Below are positions 17,678-26,503 of a stretch of DNA of 64,000 nt, one piece after another (position 1 is the stretch's first letter; each line of letters begins with the position of its first letter). The position numbers and the translations under genes were made by a program. The DNA comes from Bacteroides sp. (GTDB lineage: Bacteria > Bacteroidota > Bacteroidia > Bacteroidales > Bacteroidaceae). The stretch is taken from assembly GCF_028690125.1 (NCBI RefSeq), contig NZ_JAQVBV010000003.1, forward strand, positions 62,001-126,000, given 5' to 3'. The notes beneath the pieces are model-generated. The model worked only from the letters and a program-made list of their open reading frames with translations, ran no database searches and had not been told where the DNA came from.

Positions 17678-20600
17678 TTATAAATTAATGGTCAATCCTA
17701 CTGTATAGGTTCTAGATAAAGGATATCTTTCACCCGATCCGCTTCCCATTTCAGGATCCCACAGTTTGAATTTGGAGAATGTCAGCAAATTGGTTCCCAT
17801 CAAATAAATACGCATTTGGTTTAAGAACAGACTTCTTGTCCAATTCTTAGGCAATGTGTAACCTAATTCCAAATTTTTTAGGCGAAGATAGGAACCGTCG
17901 CGCAACCAATAAGTAGATTCACGGAAGTTGTTACTGTTGCCTCCAAAACTCAGACGCGGATATCTCGCGTTCGGATCTTCGTTGGTTCCCAGTGACCAAT
18001 AATTGCCGGGAATATCAGCTAGGATATTACCCCAATAACCATCCACTAAAGGATAAGCAACTGTTCCATAAAGACCGAAGGTAGATTTTCCAGCCCCCTG
18101 GAAATGCAGATTGAAATCAAACCCATTCCATTGAGCTGAGAGTCCGAATCCGTAGATCAAGTTCGGTCTGTTAGTAGCACCGATAGGTACTCTGTCATTA
18201 TCGTTTACCAATCCGTCTCCATTTACGTCCTTATATTTAATGTCGCCCGGAGCCACTTCACCAAACTCTTGTTTAGGGCTGTCCCGAATATCGTCATAAT
18301 CTACAAATAATCCTTTCGCAATTAATCCTCTCGACTGGTTTACACGGAACCCTTTTTCACGGGTATAACTATAATGACTATACGATTCGTCGTACTCTTT
18401 GATCTCGTTTTTGCTATACGTCATGTTGCCACGGAATGTAAAATTGATTTCACCCAGCTTCTGATTATAAGCAATATGACCATCGAAACCTCTTGATAAA
18501 ACAGCCCCTACATTGGCAAATGGAGAATATTCCAGCAAACCGGTACTATATGGTAAAGAACTACGCTTTTGATAAATTCCGTCACGTTGTTCATGAAAAT
18601 AATCTACAGCACCACTTAATTTATCGTTTAACAGAGAAAAATCAATTCCGACATCATGCTTCTTTGCAATTTCCCATGTAATACCTTGTGAAGCAAAATT
18701 ATCGTACGTCAGCCCCTGATAGAAGGAACCGGTAGAATTATTAGTGCCTATATCCCCATAATAGTAACCGTATTTATTATCAGTCTTATATCTGGATAGA
18801 TAAGGGAAGCGTACACCCAAATTATCATTACCTACCTTACCGTATGAATAACGGAGTTTGAACATATTTATCCATTTAAGGTTATTCTTAACAATGGACT
18901 CCTCAGCAATGTTCCATGCTGCAGAGTAAGCAGGGAAGAAACCGTACTGGTGACCGGGAGCAAAGTTCTCGGAACCATTGTAACCAAAGTTGAAATCAAA
19001 GAAATAACGGTATTTCCATCCATAGGTGAAACGTCCGGCTAACCCTTGATGGCGTCCTTCGATAGTTTGCATCGCATCTCCGCTTTGAGTATTCACTATT
19101 TTATCCTGCGAATATTTCATTACTCCACCTACCATATGGTTGCCAAACGTACGGTTATAGTGTAACTCCGCTTCCAGATATTCTCTACGACCACCGGATG
19201 ATCCCGGAGTAACCGTCAGTAGCTTCTCTGTTTCTACTTTGTCAAACTCTAATTCTCCTAAAGCATTACGTTTATTTTGTGCTTTCCACATATCAGGCCA
19301 TTTGATACGGGAGTTACTATTATTTGCACTGTTATCAAACCCGAACCGTCCATAAAAATTCAATCCGGGGGTGATAAACTTCAGGTCTTGCTCCAGATTA
19401 ACAGTAGTCTGAATATTATTACTCCAGTTTTCAGCATATCCCATTTGCGTAACTAACATCCACGGATTTCTTTGGTTATTTGTTCCTTGTGCAGCCCAAT
19501 ATCCATTTTTATATCTTACTGGTGTAGAAATTGGATTGTATGAAAATGTAGAAATCCATATTTGGTCAGCAGATCCTCCCGGCTGATTCTTTTTATCTAG
19601 CGAACCGGATACTCCGACCTTTAGTAAAGTACTCTTTGTCAGATTCAAGTCTACGTTCATACGATAATTCCAACGCCTATAATTGGCATTAGTATTGTAA
19701 TCTTTTAACCCATCGTCGGTCTTATACATACCTCCTTCGTCTACATAGCTGGCAGAAACGAAATAGCGTGCTGTAGTACCACCACCACTTAAATCAACTG
19801 CAGCATGATAGATAGGTGCACCTTTTTTTAGGATCATGTCCATCCAGTTCACGTTCGGATAAAGTTCGGGGTCAAGCCCGTTAGTGAAAAGCTCTACTTC
19901 AGCTTCTGTATAAGGAACAGGTTTACTACGTGTTGCGAAAGCTTCGTTCACCATATTAACATATGTCACACCGTCTACAAATTCAGGAGTCGTAGTTCGT
20001 GTACTATAAGATGTTTCTACTTTTACATTTACTTTTGTCTTTCCTTCTTTTCCTCGTTTAGTAGTAATCAATATAACACCGTTTGCACCGCGAGAACCAT
20101 AAATTGCTGTTGCAGAAGCGTCTTTCAATACAGAGAAGTCCTGAATATCCTCTACGTTAATCTCATTCAGGCTACGTTCGAACCCATCAACTAGTACTAA
20201 TGCACCCGATCCCGCACCAAACGTGGAAATACCACGGATCCAGAACTCTGAAATGTTTTCCCCAGGCTGTCCGGAAGTCTGGCGTGCTAAAATACCAGGT
20301 ACAATACCTCCTAGTGCATTTGCTATGCTAGAGGTCGGAGTGCGTAATTGGGACACATCTACCGTAGTTACCGCACCTGTCACCGTAATTTTTTTCTGTG
20401 CGCCGGTACCCGTTATGGTAACTTCATCTAACACCGTTTTTTCATCTTCTTTTAAAACAATATTAACCACCGGTTTATCCTTCACCAAAGCTTGTTCTGA
20501 TTTGAACCCTACATAAGAGAATACCAATGTCGAGTAAGCCGGTATTTTTATTTTGTATTTACCATTAATATCAGTCATCACGCCAAACCCCGGATTATTT

Positions 20601-20740
20601 TTCACGATAACGTTTACACCGATGAGTGGCTCTTTATTTGGGTCAGTAACGATACCCGTTACTTCTATTTGTTGCTCTTGGGCATAGGAAGCACTGATAC
20701 ATCCTATCACTAACAAAAATAGAAAGAATATTTTTTTCAT
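17678..20740 (-). CDS. SusC-like TonB-dependent outer-membrane transporter
   Basis: Complete 1020-residue SusC. In order: signal peptide (to about residue 20, SYAQEQ), carboxypeptidase-regulatory-like domain (residues about 25-100, VTGIVTDPNKEPLIGVNVIVK), TonB-box region (VLDEVTITGTG), plug domain (SIANALGGIVPGILARQTSGQPGE..VLVDGFERSLNEINVEDIQDFSVLKDASATAIYGSRGANGVILITTKRG) and a 22-strand-type barrel. It lacks the N-terminal STN domain used by ECF-sigma/anti-sigma-controlled SusC proteins, so that mode of control is unlikely. It is encoded 22 bp downstream of the IPT-NHL lipoprotein and 11 bp before susD. Confidence 0.97.
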   Translation of the reverse strand: MKKIFFLFLLVIGCISASYAQEQQIEVTGIVTDPNKEPLIGVNVIVKNNPGFGVMTDINGKYKIKIPAYSTLVFSYVGFKSEQALVKDKPVVNIVLKEDEKTVLDEVTITGTGAQKKITVTGAVTTVDVSQLRTPTSSIANALGGIVPGILARQTSGQPGENISEFWIRGISTFGAGSGALVLVDGFERSLNEINVEDIQDFSVLKDASATAIYGSRGANGVILITTKRGKEGKTKVNVKVETSYSTRTTTPEFVDGVTYVNMVNEAFATRSKPVPYTEAEVELFTNGLDPELYPNVNWMDMILKKGAPIYHAAVDLSGGGTTARYFVSASYVDEGGMYKTDDGLKDYNTNANYRRWNYRMNVDLNLTKSTLLKVGVSGSLDKKNQPGGSADQIWISTFSYNPISTPVRYKNGYWAAQGTNNQRNPWMLVTQMGYAENWSNNIQTTVNLEQDLKFITPGLNFYGRFGFDNSANNSNSRIKWPDMWKAQNKRNALGELEFDKVETEKLLTVTPGSSGGRREYLEAELHYNRTFGNHMVGGVMKYSQDKIVNTQSGDAMQTIEGRHQGLAGRFTYGWKYRYFFDFNFGYNGSENFAPGHQYGFFPAYSAAWNIAEESIVKNNLKWINMFKLRYSYGKVGNDNLGVRFPYLSRYKTDNKYGYYYGDIGTNNSTGSFYQGLTYDNFASQGITWEIAKKHDVGIDFSLLNDKLSGAVDYFHEQRDGIYQKRSSLPYSTGLLEYSPFANVGAVLSRGFDGHIAYNQKLGEINFTFRGNMTYSKNEIKEYDESYSHYSYTREKGFRVNQSRGLIAKGLFVDYDDIRDSPKQEFGEVAPGDIKYKDVNGDGLVNDNDRVPIGATNRPNLIYGFGLSAQWNGFDFNLHFQGAGKSTFGLYGTVAYPLVDGYWGNILADIPGNYWSLGTNEDPNARYPRLSFGGNSNNFRESTYWLRDGSYLRLKNLELGYTLPKNWTRSLFLNQMRIYLMGTNLLTFSKFKLWDPEMGSGSGERYPLSRTYTVGLTINL

Positions 20741-20762
20741 ATATTTTATGTCTTTTATAGTA

Positions 20763-22205
20763 TTACTCAGTCCTTAGATAACGAACGCAATGATTTCCTG
20801 TATCACCAATATAGAATGTTTCTTCACCTTCTTCGTAAGTTATAGCACGTGCTCCATTGAAGCGTGCTTCATGTAATGGATCACCATCAATATATCCAGT
20901 AAAACTGTTGTCTACTGTATAATTACTACGTCCTGCAATGATAGTAGCAACTCCTTCAGGAGTGATTTTCCAGATACAATGTCCTTCCTGATCCGCTAGA
21001 TAGAAATCGTAAACATCGTCTCTACCTTCCTGAACATATTTAGGATTCTTCACGAAATTTCCTCCCCAAGGACGACCGAAACGAGCCAACGCACCGGGGC
21101 CTTCTTTAACTAATCCAGCGTTTTCGTAGTTGTCATATTGTCCCACTAAAAGTGTAGGAGCCTTAAGATCTTTAGCTATAGGATCATATTCACTTTTATA
21201 AATAGCACCATTATACCGACCAAATATATAGACGTACTTTCCTTCCGGATGAGCTTTCAATTTTATTTGCTGACCTCCTCCTGTAACAAAATGGAAACAA
21301 GTAGTGGCACTCCCGTCTATAAAAGGAACTCCGCCTTTACGCATCAGTTTCATGACAGCTCCGGTTTTCCAACTTGTAAAGAACGTTGTACCATCCGGCA
21401 TATAAGCTATAGCATAGGTACATGAACTATAACAGTACGGACGTAATTTCTGAAAACCTTCTGAACGTAGTAGATAGTGGATGTTAGGCATTGAAACATT
21501 ACCCAGATCACCTTGACCGTTGTCATCTGCGATCAGCAATGTATCACCATCGGTAGAAAATGTAAAAGTCTGCATCTTATCTGCTCGAGAGCCCGCATAG
21601 AGTGTTTTTACTTCTTTTTTGGTTAGATTAATAGTACGAAGACCATGACTTCCACCTTCATAATTGCAAGTGAATATTATCTTGTCTCCATTTTCCGGTT
21701 TAGGATCGAACATCATCCAGTCGGATGTTGGCACTCCGGCGCCTTCAGAAAATAAACCGTCTTGAAAAGGTGCAGCTCCGGTTTGGGAATTAAAATTCCT
21801 CAACAACGTTCCAACTACCATTTTAGACAAATAATTAAAGCGTTGGTCAAATGTGTAATCTACCGCTTTATTACCGTCTTTGTCGTCGATAATAATTTTA
21901 ATGTCGCCATCGTAAGCACGTGCAGGAAGCATACAATGGATTTTTGAACCGTTCGACGCAATAACCGCTGCTTTTTGTCCACCAACAGTTACATGAATCT
22001 TAGACTCATCGGTACCAAAATTTGATCCGGTGATGTACATTCGAGTTCGTACACCACCCTCTTTAGGAGTGAAATCCGTAAACTCTGTTGGCTTTGATGT
22101 ATCAACCGGTGTGGTTACCCACGTCCCCGGAGTGACTTCATCGCTACCGCAGCTAGCTAAAAACATACTACACATCACAAATGTGTAAAGCAAGTGTTTA
22201 TCCAT
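20763..22205 (-). CDS. IPT/TIG and NHL-repeat surface lipoprotein
   Basis: 480-residue lipoprotein (signal to Cys19, MFLASCGSDEV). Residues about 38-115 form an IPT/TIG immunoglobulin-like domain (TDFTPKEGGVRTRMYITGSNFGTDESKIHVTVGG). The rest looks like an NHL-type beta-propeller (GPGALARFGRPWGGNFVKNPKY, FYLADQEGHCIWKITPEGVATIIAGR, FYIGDTGNHCVRYLRTE). IPT-NHL proteins recur next to SusCD genes and are candidates for surface glycan binding. Here it is the first gene of the operon, before susC, rather than downstream of susD. The equivalent gene of the plus-strand copy, if present, lies outside the window. Confidence 0.85.
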   Translation of the reverse strand: MDKHLLYTFVMCSMFLASCGSDEVTPGTWVTTPVDTSKPTEFTDFTPKEGGVRTRMYITGSNFGTDESKIHVTVGGQKAAVIASNGSKIHCMLPARAYDGDIKIIIDDKDGNKAVDYTFDQRFNYLSKMVVGTLLRNFNSQTGAAPFQDGLFSEGAGVPTSDWMMFDPKPENGDKIIFTCNYEGGSHGLRTINLTKKEVKTLYAGSRADKMQTFTFSTDGDTLLIADDNGQGDLGNVSMPNIHYLLRSEGFQKLRPYCYSSCTYAIAYMPDGTTFFTSWKTGAVMKLMRKGGVPFIDGSATTCFHFVTGGGQQIKLKAHPEGKYVYIFGRYNGAIYKSEYDPIAKDLKAPTLLVGQYDNYENAGLVKEGPGALARFGRPWGGNFVKNPKYVQEGRDDVYDFYLADQEGHCIWKITPEGVATIIAGRSNYTVDNSFTGYIDGDPLHEARFNGARAITYEEGEETFYIGDTGNHCVRYLRTE

Positions 22206-22864
22206 AAATTAAACAATTAAAAAGGTTAATAAAAAGGTATATTATATAAGTATTTAGTATTCTACAGAGCTTGCATTATAACACCAACTGTTTGCAATTT
22301 TTCGGATAACTAAAGTGACCTGTATTTATTGTATCCAGTAGGTATTTTATGTTACTAGTTCTCAAATAATATTTAAGTTTAACATCCACACTAACATTGT
22401 TTTTTTCTTTGATTGAGTAGCTTCCGGCATATTGTAAGGCTGTTTTTCTTGCCAACATGACATAAGGCAAATTATGCCATCTTGTGCTGAAAAATTAAAT
22501 GAATAGATAACTGGTATTAATACGTTGATTACTTGGTGTGTATATATTATATTGTAAAATATATATTATGCAATAACTATAGATTGACGATGTAACAATT
22601 ACTCAAAAAAGTACATGGATAAATGAAGGAACATTTTTAATATTGTGTACTACATAAAATATACTGCATTAGAAATTTATAAAGATTTTATAAAATCAAT
22701 TAGAAAATGAGTAAAAAGAAACCGTAATGTTGTTGTTTGTGTAATAAGAAGAAATTCAAGGATATGATAGTGACAAAAGATTAATTGAGATATGATATAA
22801 ATAGCTAAATAAACAAGTATATCAATCTTTCTGCATATTTTTTCATATTTCTTTCAGAAAAAGA
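22206..22864. other. AT-rich divergent intergenic region
   Basis: About 660 bp between the minus-strand Sus operon and the plus-strand acyl-CoA synthetase gene. It must hold the promoter of the Sus operon, but no clear TAnnTTTG box was found on the minus strand. The only ORF (22276-22470, 64 residues) has no recognisable motif and no clear ribosome site, so it is not called. Confidence 0.55.
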
Positions 22865-22872
22865 TATATTTG
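22865..22872 (+). promoter_or_regulatory. Putative -7 box of the acyl-CoA synthetase gene
   Basis: TATATTTG matches the Bacteroides TAnnTTTG -7 element 29 bp before the ATG at 22902. A clear -33 TTTG was not seen at the usual distance, so support is moderate. Confidence 0.5.
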
Positions 22873-22901
22873 TACCTAGTTAAATAAAACCTGTATATGA
22901 T

Positions 22902-24971
22902 ATGATAACAACCCAGTTGCTGTGTCCCGAAAGTATCGTAGTTGTAGGGGCTTCGAATAATGTACATAAGCCGGGTGGCGCTATATTAAAGAATTTGATA
23001 AATGGAGGATATCGTGGTGAGCTTAGAGCTGTGAATCCGAAAGAAAAAGAAGTGCAAGGAGTTCCGGCTTTTGCCGATGTAAAAGATATACCTGATACGG
23101 ATTTGGCTGTATTGGCTGTTCCGGCAGCCTTATGTCCGAATGTAGTCGATGTGTTGGCAAAGGAAAAAAAGACGAGAGCATTTATCATTCTTTCCGCCGG
23201 ATTTGGTGAAGAAACACAAGAAGGGGCATTACTTGAACAAAAGATATTAGAGACTGCTAATCAATATGGGGCATCTTTGATTGGTCCCAATTGTATTGGA
23301 TTAATGAATACTTGTCATCATAGTGTGTTTAGCCAGCCTATTCCGAATTTGAATCCTAAGGGGGTGGATTTAATTTCCAGTTCCGGTGCTACAGCTGTAT
23401 TTATTCTGGAGAGTGCGGTAACGAAAGGTTTGCAGTTTAACTCTGTATGGTCTGTAGGAAATGCCAAACAAATTGGGGTAGAAGATGTACTTCAGTTTAT
23501 GGACGAACATTTTGATCCGGAAAGAGATTCTCATCTTAAATTACTTTATATTGAGAGCATCAAAAAACCGGATAGATTGTTGTTCCATGCCTCATCTTTA
23601 ATCAGGAAAGGTTGTAAGATAGCGGCTATTAAAGCTGGAAGTTCGGAAAGTGGAAGCCGTGCAGCTTCTTCGCATACAGGAGCAATTGCTAGTTCGGATT
23701 CAGCAGTTGAAGCTTTGTTCCGTAAGGCGGGAATTGTTCGTTGCTTTTCCCGTGAGGAACTCACTACTGTGGGATGTGTTTTTACTTTACCGGAACTAAA
23801 AGGAAAAAATTTCGCAATCATTACTCATGCCGGTGGCCCCGGAGTGATGCTGACTGATGCCTTAAGTAAAGGTGGTTTAAATGTTCCCAAGTTGGAAGGA
23901 GCGCAGGTGGAAGCGCTGAAAGCCCAACTTTTTCCCGGTGCAGCAGTAGGCAATCCGATTGATATTCTTGCTACCGGAACGCCGGAACATCTCCGTACTT
24001 GTATTGATTATTGTGAGGAGAAATTTGAGAATATTGATGCTGTGATGGCTATCTTTGGTACACCTGGCCTAGTGACGATGTTTGAAATGTACGATGTACT
24101 TCATGAGAAAATGCAGACTTGCCGCAAACCCATTTTTCCGATCCTCCCTTCTATAAATACTGCCGGAGCAGAGGTTGCTGCATTTCTGGCAAAAGGACAT
24201 GTGAACTTTGCGGATGAAGTGACCTTGGGAACTGCCCTTTCTCGTATAGTGAACGCTCCCAAACCGGCGGCACCGGAGATTGAACTTTTTGGAGTAGATG
24301 TTCCGAGGATTCGTCGTATCATTGATTCTATCCCGGAGGATGGTTACATCGAACCTCATTATGTACAAGCTTTGCTCCATGCAGCCGGAATTACGATTGT
24401 GGATGAATTTGTATCTGATAAGAAAGAAGAAGTTATTGCTTTTGCTCATCGTTGTGGATTTCCGGTTGTTGCTAAAGTAGTAGGTCCCGTACATAAGTCG
24501 GATGTCGGGGGAGTTTCTCTCAATATTAAAGGAGAACAATATTTAGCTTTAGAATTTGATCGAATGATGAAGATTCCCGAAGCTCGTGCGGTAATGGTTC
24601 AGCCAATGTTGAAAGGAACCGAACTGTTTATCGGTGCCAAATATGAAGAAAGATTTGGTCATGTAGTACTTTGTGGATTGGGAGGTATTTTTGTAGAAGT
24701 ACTGAAAGACGTATCTTCAGGTTTGGCTCCCCTTTCTTATGAGGAAGCCTATTCTATGATTCATTCTTTGCGTGCTTATAAGATCATTCAGGGAACTCGT
24801 GGACAAAAAGGAGTGAATGAAGATAAATTTGCAGAGATTATAGTCCGTTTGTCTACACTTCTCCGGTTTGCAACAGAGATAAAAGAGATGGATATCAATC
24901 CACTTCTGGCCACAGATAAATCTGTGATAGCAGTAGATGCACGCATTCGGATTGAGAGAACAGATCAGTAA
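22902..24971 (+). CDS. Acetate/acyl-CoA ligase (ADP-forming), fused alpha and beta subunits
   Basis: 689-residue cytosolic enzyme that interconverts acyl-CoA, ADP and phosphate with acid, CoA and ATP. The N-terminal part is a CoA-binding Rossmann domain (ESIVVVGASNNVHKPGGAILKNLINGGYRGELRAVNP), followed by succinyl-CoA-ligase-like domains (LIGPNCIGLMNT) and the SHTGAIASSD block with the likely phospho-histidine His258. The C-terminal third is an ATP-grasp domain (VVAKVVGPVHKSDVGGVSLNI, VMVQPMLKGTELFIGAKYEERFGHVVLCGLGGIFVEV). The single-chain alpha-beta arrangement is normal for bacteria. Acyl specificity cannot be read from the sequence. Its neighbours are glycan genes, but it has its own promoter. 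Confidence 0.93.
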   Translation: MITTQLLCPESIVVVGASNNVHKPGGAILKNLINGGYRGELRAVNPKEKEVQGVPAFADVKDIPDTDLAVLAVPAALCPNVVDVLAKEKKTRAFIILSAGFGEETQEGALLEQKILETANQYGASLIGPNCIGLMNTCHHSVFSQPIPNLNPKGVDLISSSGATAVFILESAVTKGLQFNSVWSVGNAKQIGVEDVLQFMDEHFDPERDSHLKLLYIESIKKPDRLLFHASSLIRKGCKIAAIKAGSSESGSRAASSHTGAIASSDSAVEALFRKAGIVRCFSREELTTVGCVFTLPELKGKNFAIITHAGGPGVMLTDALSKGGLNVPKLEGAQVEALKAQLFPGAAVGNPIDILATGTPEHLRTCIDYCEEKFENIDAVMAIFGTPGLVTMFEMYDVLHEKMQTCRKPIFPILPSINTAGAEVAAFLAKGHVNFADEVTLGTALSRIVNAPKPAAPEIELFGVDVPRIRRIIDSIPEDGYIEPHYVQALLHAAGITIVDEFVSDKKEEVIAFAHRCGFPVVAKVVGPVHKSDVGGVSLNIKGEQYLALEFDRMMKIPEARAVMVQPMLKGTELFIGAKYEERFGHVVLCGLGGIFVEVLKDVSSGLAPLSYEEAYSMIHSLRAYKIIQGTRGQKGVNEDKFAEIIVRLSTLLRFATEIKEMDINPLLATDKSVIAVDARIRIERTDQ

Positions 24972-25192
24972 TTGTATTGATTGGGATGCAAGCTATATCG
25001 TTATGAAAATGATGTTTACAGCTTGTGCTTTTTAATATTAACCGTTTCACTTTCGTGTTTGATATTTTGGTATTTGAAACGAACAAATGTTGCGGTTTTT
25101 ATTAGAATAGGTAGAATAAAGATGAAATATGAACGAGTATAGTGTACTATTTGTTTGATTCAATTTTTTTAGATTTTGATTCAAATGTTGCA

Positions 25193-25221
25193 TTTGTGTT
25201 AAAAATATCAAGTTAGCTTTG
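25193..25221 (+). promoter_or_regulatory. Putative promoter of the metallophosphoesterase-GH97-toroid operon
   Basis: -33-like TTTG at 25193-25196 and -7 box TAGCTTTG at 25214-25221, spaced 17 bp (slightly short), 50 bp before the start codon at 25272. The rest of the 300-bp gap holds AT-rich sequence and no gene. Confidence 0.6.
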
Positions 25222-25271
25222 CAACAATTAATCGAAATTCTTTTAAGTAACTATTGTAAACTGAAAATGTA

Positions 25272-26453
25272 ATGATAAACACACTTTTACATCTTAAACG
25301 ATTAACTTTGGCTTTTTCGCTCATAACGGGGCTTGTTTTTAGCCTATCTGCCAAACAAACCGAGATCTTTAAAATTTGTCATGGACCTTATTTACAAGAG
25401 ATTACTTCCGATGGTGTAAGTTTTATTTTTACTACGTCACTTCCTGCTTTTTCATGTATCGAACTACAAAAGCAAGGAGAAACACAATCTAAGATATATC
25501 GTCATACAGAATATGGTTTGCATGATGCATATAATACTTTCCATTCAATTCGGGCGGGGAAATTAGAACCGGGCACTACTTATAAATATCGCATCCGCAC
25601 TAAAGAGATACGTGAATTTAATCCTTATAAGATTGTTTTTGGTGATAGTATTACTTCTCAATGGTACTCTTTTCAAACTACCGACCCTCAAAGTAAAGGA
25701 GGTTCATTGTTCATTGTGAGTGATACTCATAACGATGCCAAAAAGTTGGAAACATTACTGAATCTTTGTGATTATAAGACCTGCGATGTTTTTCTTTATG
25801 CAGGTGATCTTATGAATTATATGGAGAATGATGAAACACCGTTCGAAGCATTCATTGATACCAGTGTGAAACTTTTTGCAACTTCTATCCCTTTTGAGAT
25901 GGTGAGAGGTAATCATGAAACGCGAGGAAAGCTGGCACGTACTTATCCGAAATTATTTCCGAAGACGACAAACAAAATATATAGTAGCCGTTTGGTGGGA
26001 GACATCATGATAGTGATGTTGGATTGCGGAGAAGATAAACCTGACAAAACTCCTGTTTATGCCGGATTAAATGATTTCGACAATTATCGCACTGAACAGG
26101 CAAAATGGTTAAAAGAACTGGTGAAAACAAAAGAATTTAAGAAGGCTAAATATCGAATCGTAATATCACACTTCCCAATGGTTAATTCTATTTCCGAAGG
26201 TCAGGATACTGATCATGGAATAGATGATCTGGCAGCTAAAATGTTACCAATTCTAAATAAAGCGAATATTAATATTATGATTTCCGGACATACTCATCGC
26301 TATGCTTTCTTTGAAACGGGTAGTGGAGGGAATAATTTTCCGGTTATTGTAGGAAGCAATCAAAGTGCTACTCGATTAGATATTCAAGATGGAGAGATTA
26401 AAGCAAAAGTAATAGATAAAGATGGAAAGATATTACTGGATACTAAGTTTTAA
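25272..26453 (+). CDS. Secreted calcineurin-like metallophosphoesterase with purple-acid-phosphatase-type N-terminal domain
   Basis: 393 residues with a signal peptide (LTLAFSLITGLVFSLSAKQ). Residues about 33-145 form a fibronectin/purple-acid-phosphatase-like domain (ICHGPYLQEITSDGVSFIFTT..IRAGKLEPGTTYKYRIRT). The catalytic domain shows the dimetal motif set in order: VSDTHND, YAGDLMNY, RGNHETRG, ISHFPM and SGHTHRY. It hydrolyses phosphomonoesters or diesters, probably in the periplasm. It is the first gene of an operon with GH97 and a toroid protein, which suggests the target glycan could carry phosphate, or that it recycles phosphate from other sources. That link is inference. Confidence 0.88.
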   Translation: MINTLLHLKRLTLAFSLITGLVFSLSAKQTEIFKICHGPYLQEITSDGVSFIFTTSLPAFSCIELQKQGETQSKIYRHTEYGLHDAYNTFHSIRAGKLEPGTTYKYRIRTKEIREFNPYKIVFGDSITSQWYSFQTTDPQSKGGSLFIVSDTHNDAKKLETLLNLCDYKTCDVFLYAGDLMNYMENDETPFEAFIDTSVKLFATSIPFEMVRGNHETRGKLARTYPKLFPKTTNKIYSSRLVGDIMIVMLDCGEDKPDKTPVYAGLNDFDNYRTEQAKWLKELVKTKEFKKAKYRIVISHFPMVNSISEGQDTDHGIDDLAAKMLPILNKANINIMISGHTHRYAFFETGSGGNNFPVIVGSNQSATRLDIQDGEIKAKVIDKDGKILLDTKF

Positions 26454-26503
26454 TGAGATTGATAAAGTTATATCGTAAATTCTAAATATAAATTATACTT
26501 TTT

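Noticed and set aside
22276-22470. 64-residue minus-strand ORF upstream of the IPT-NHL gene
   Set aside because: No motif, no clear ribosome site and AT-rich chance-like composition; not enough to call a gene.
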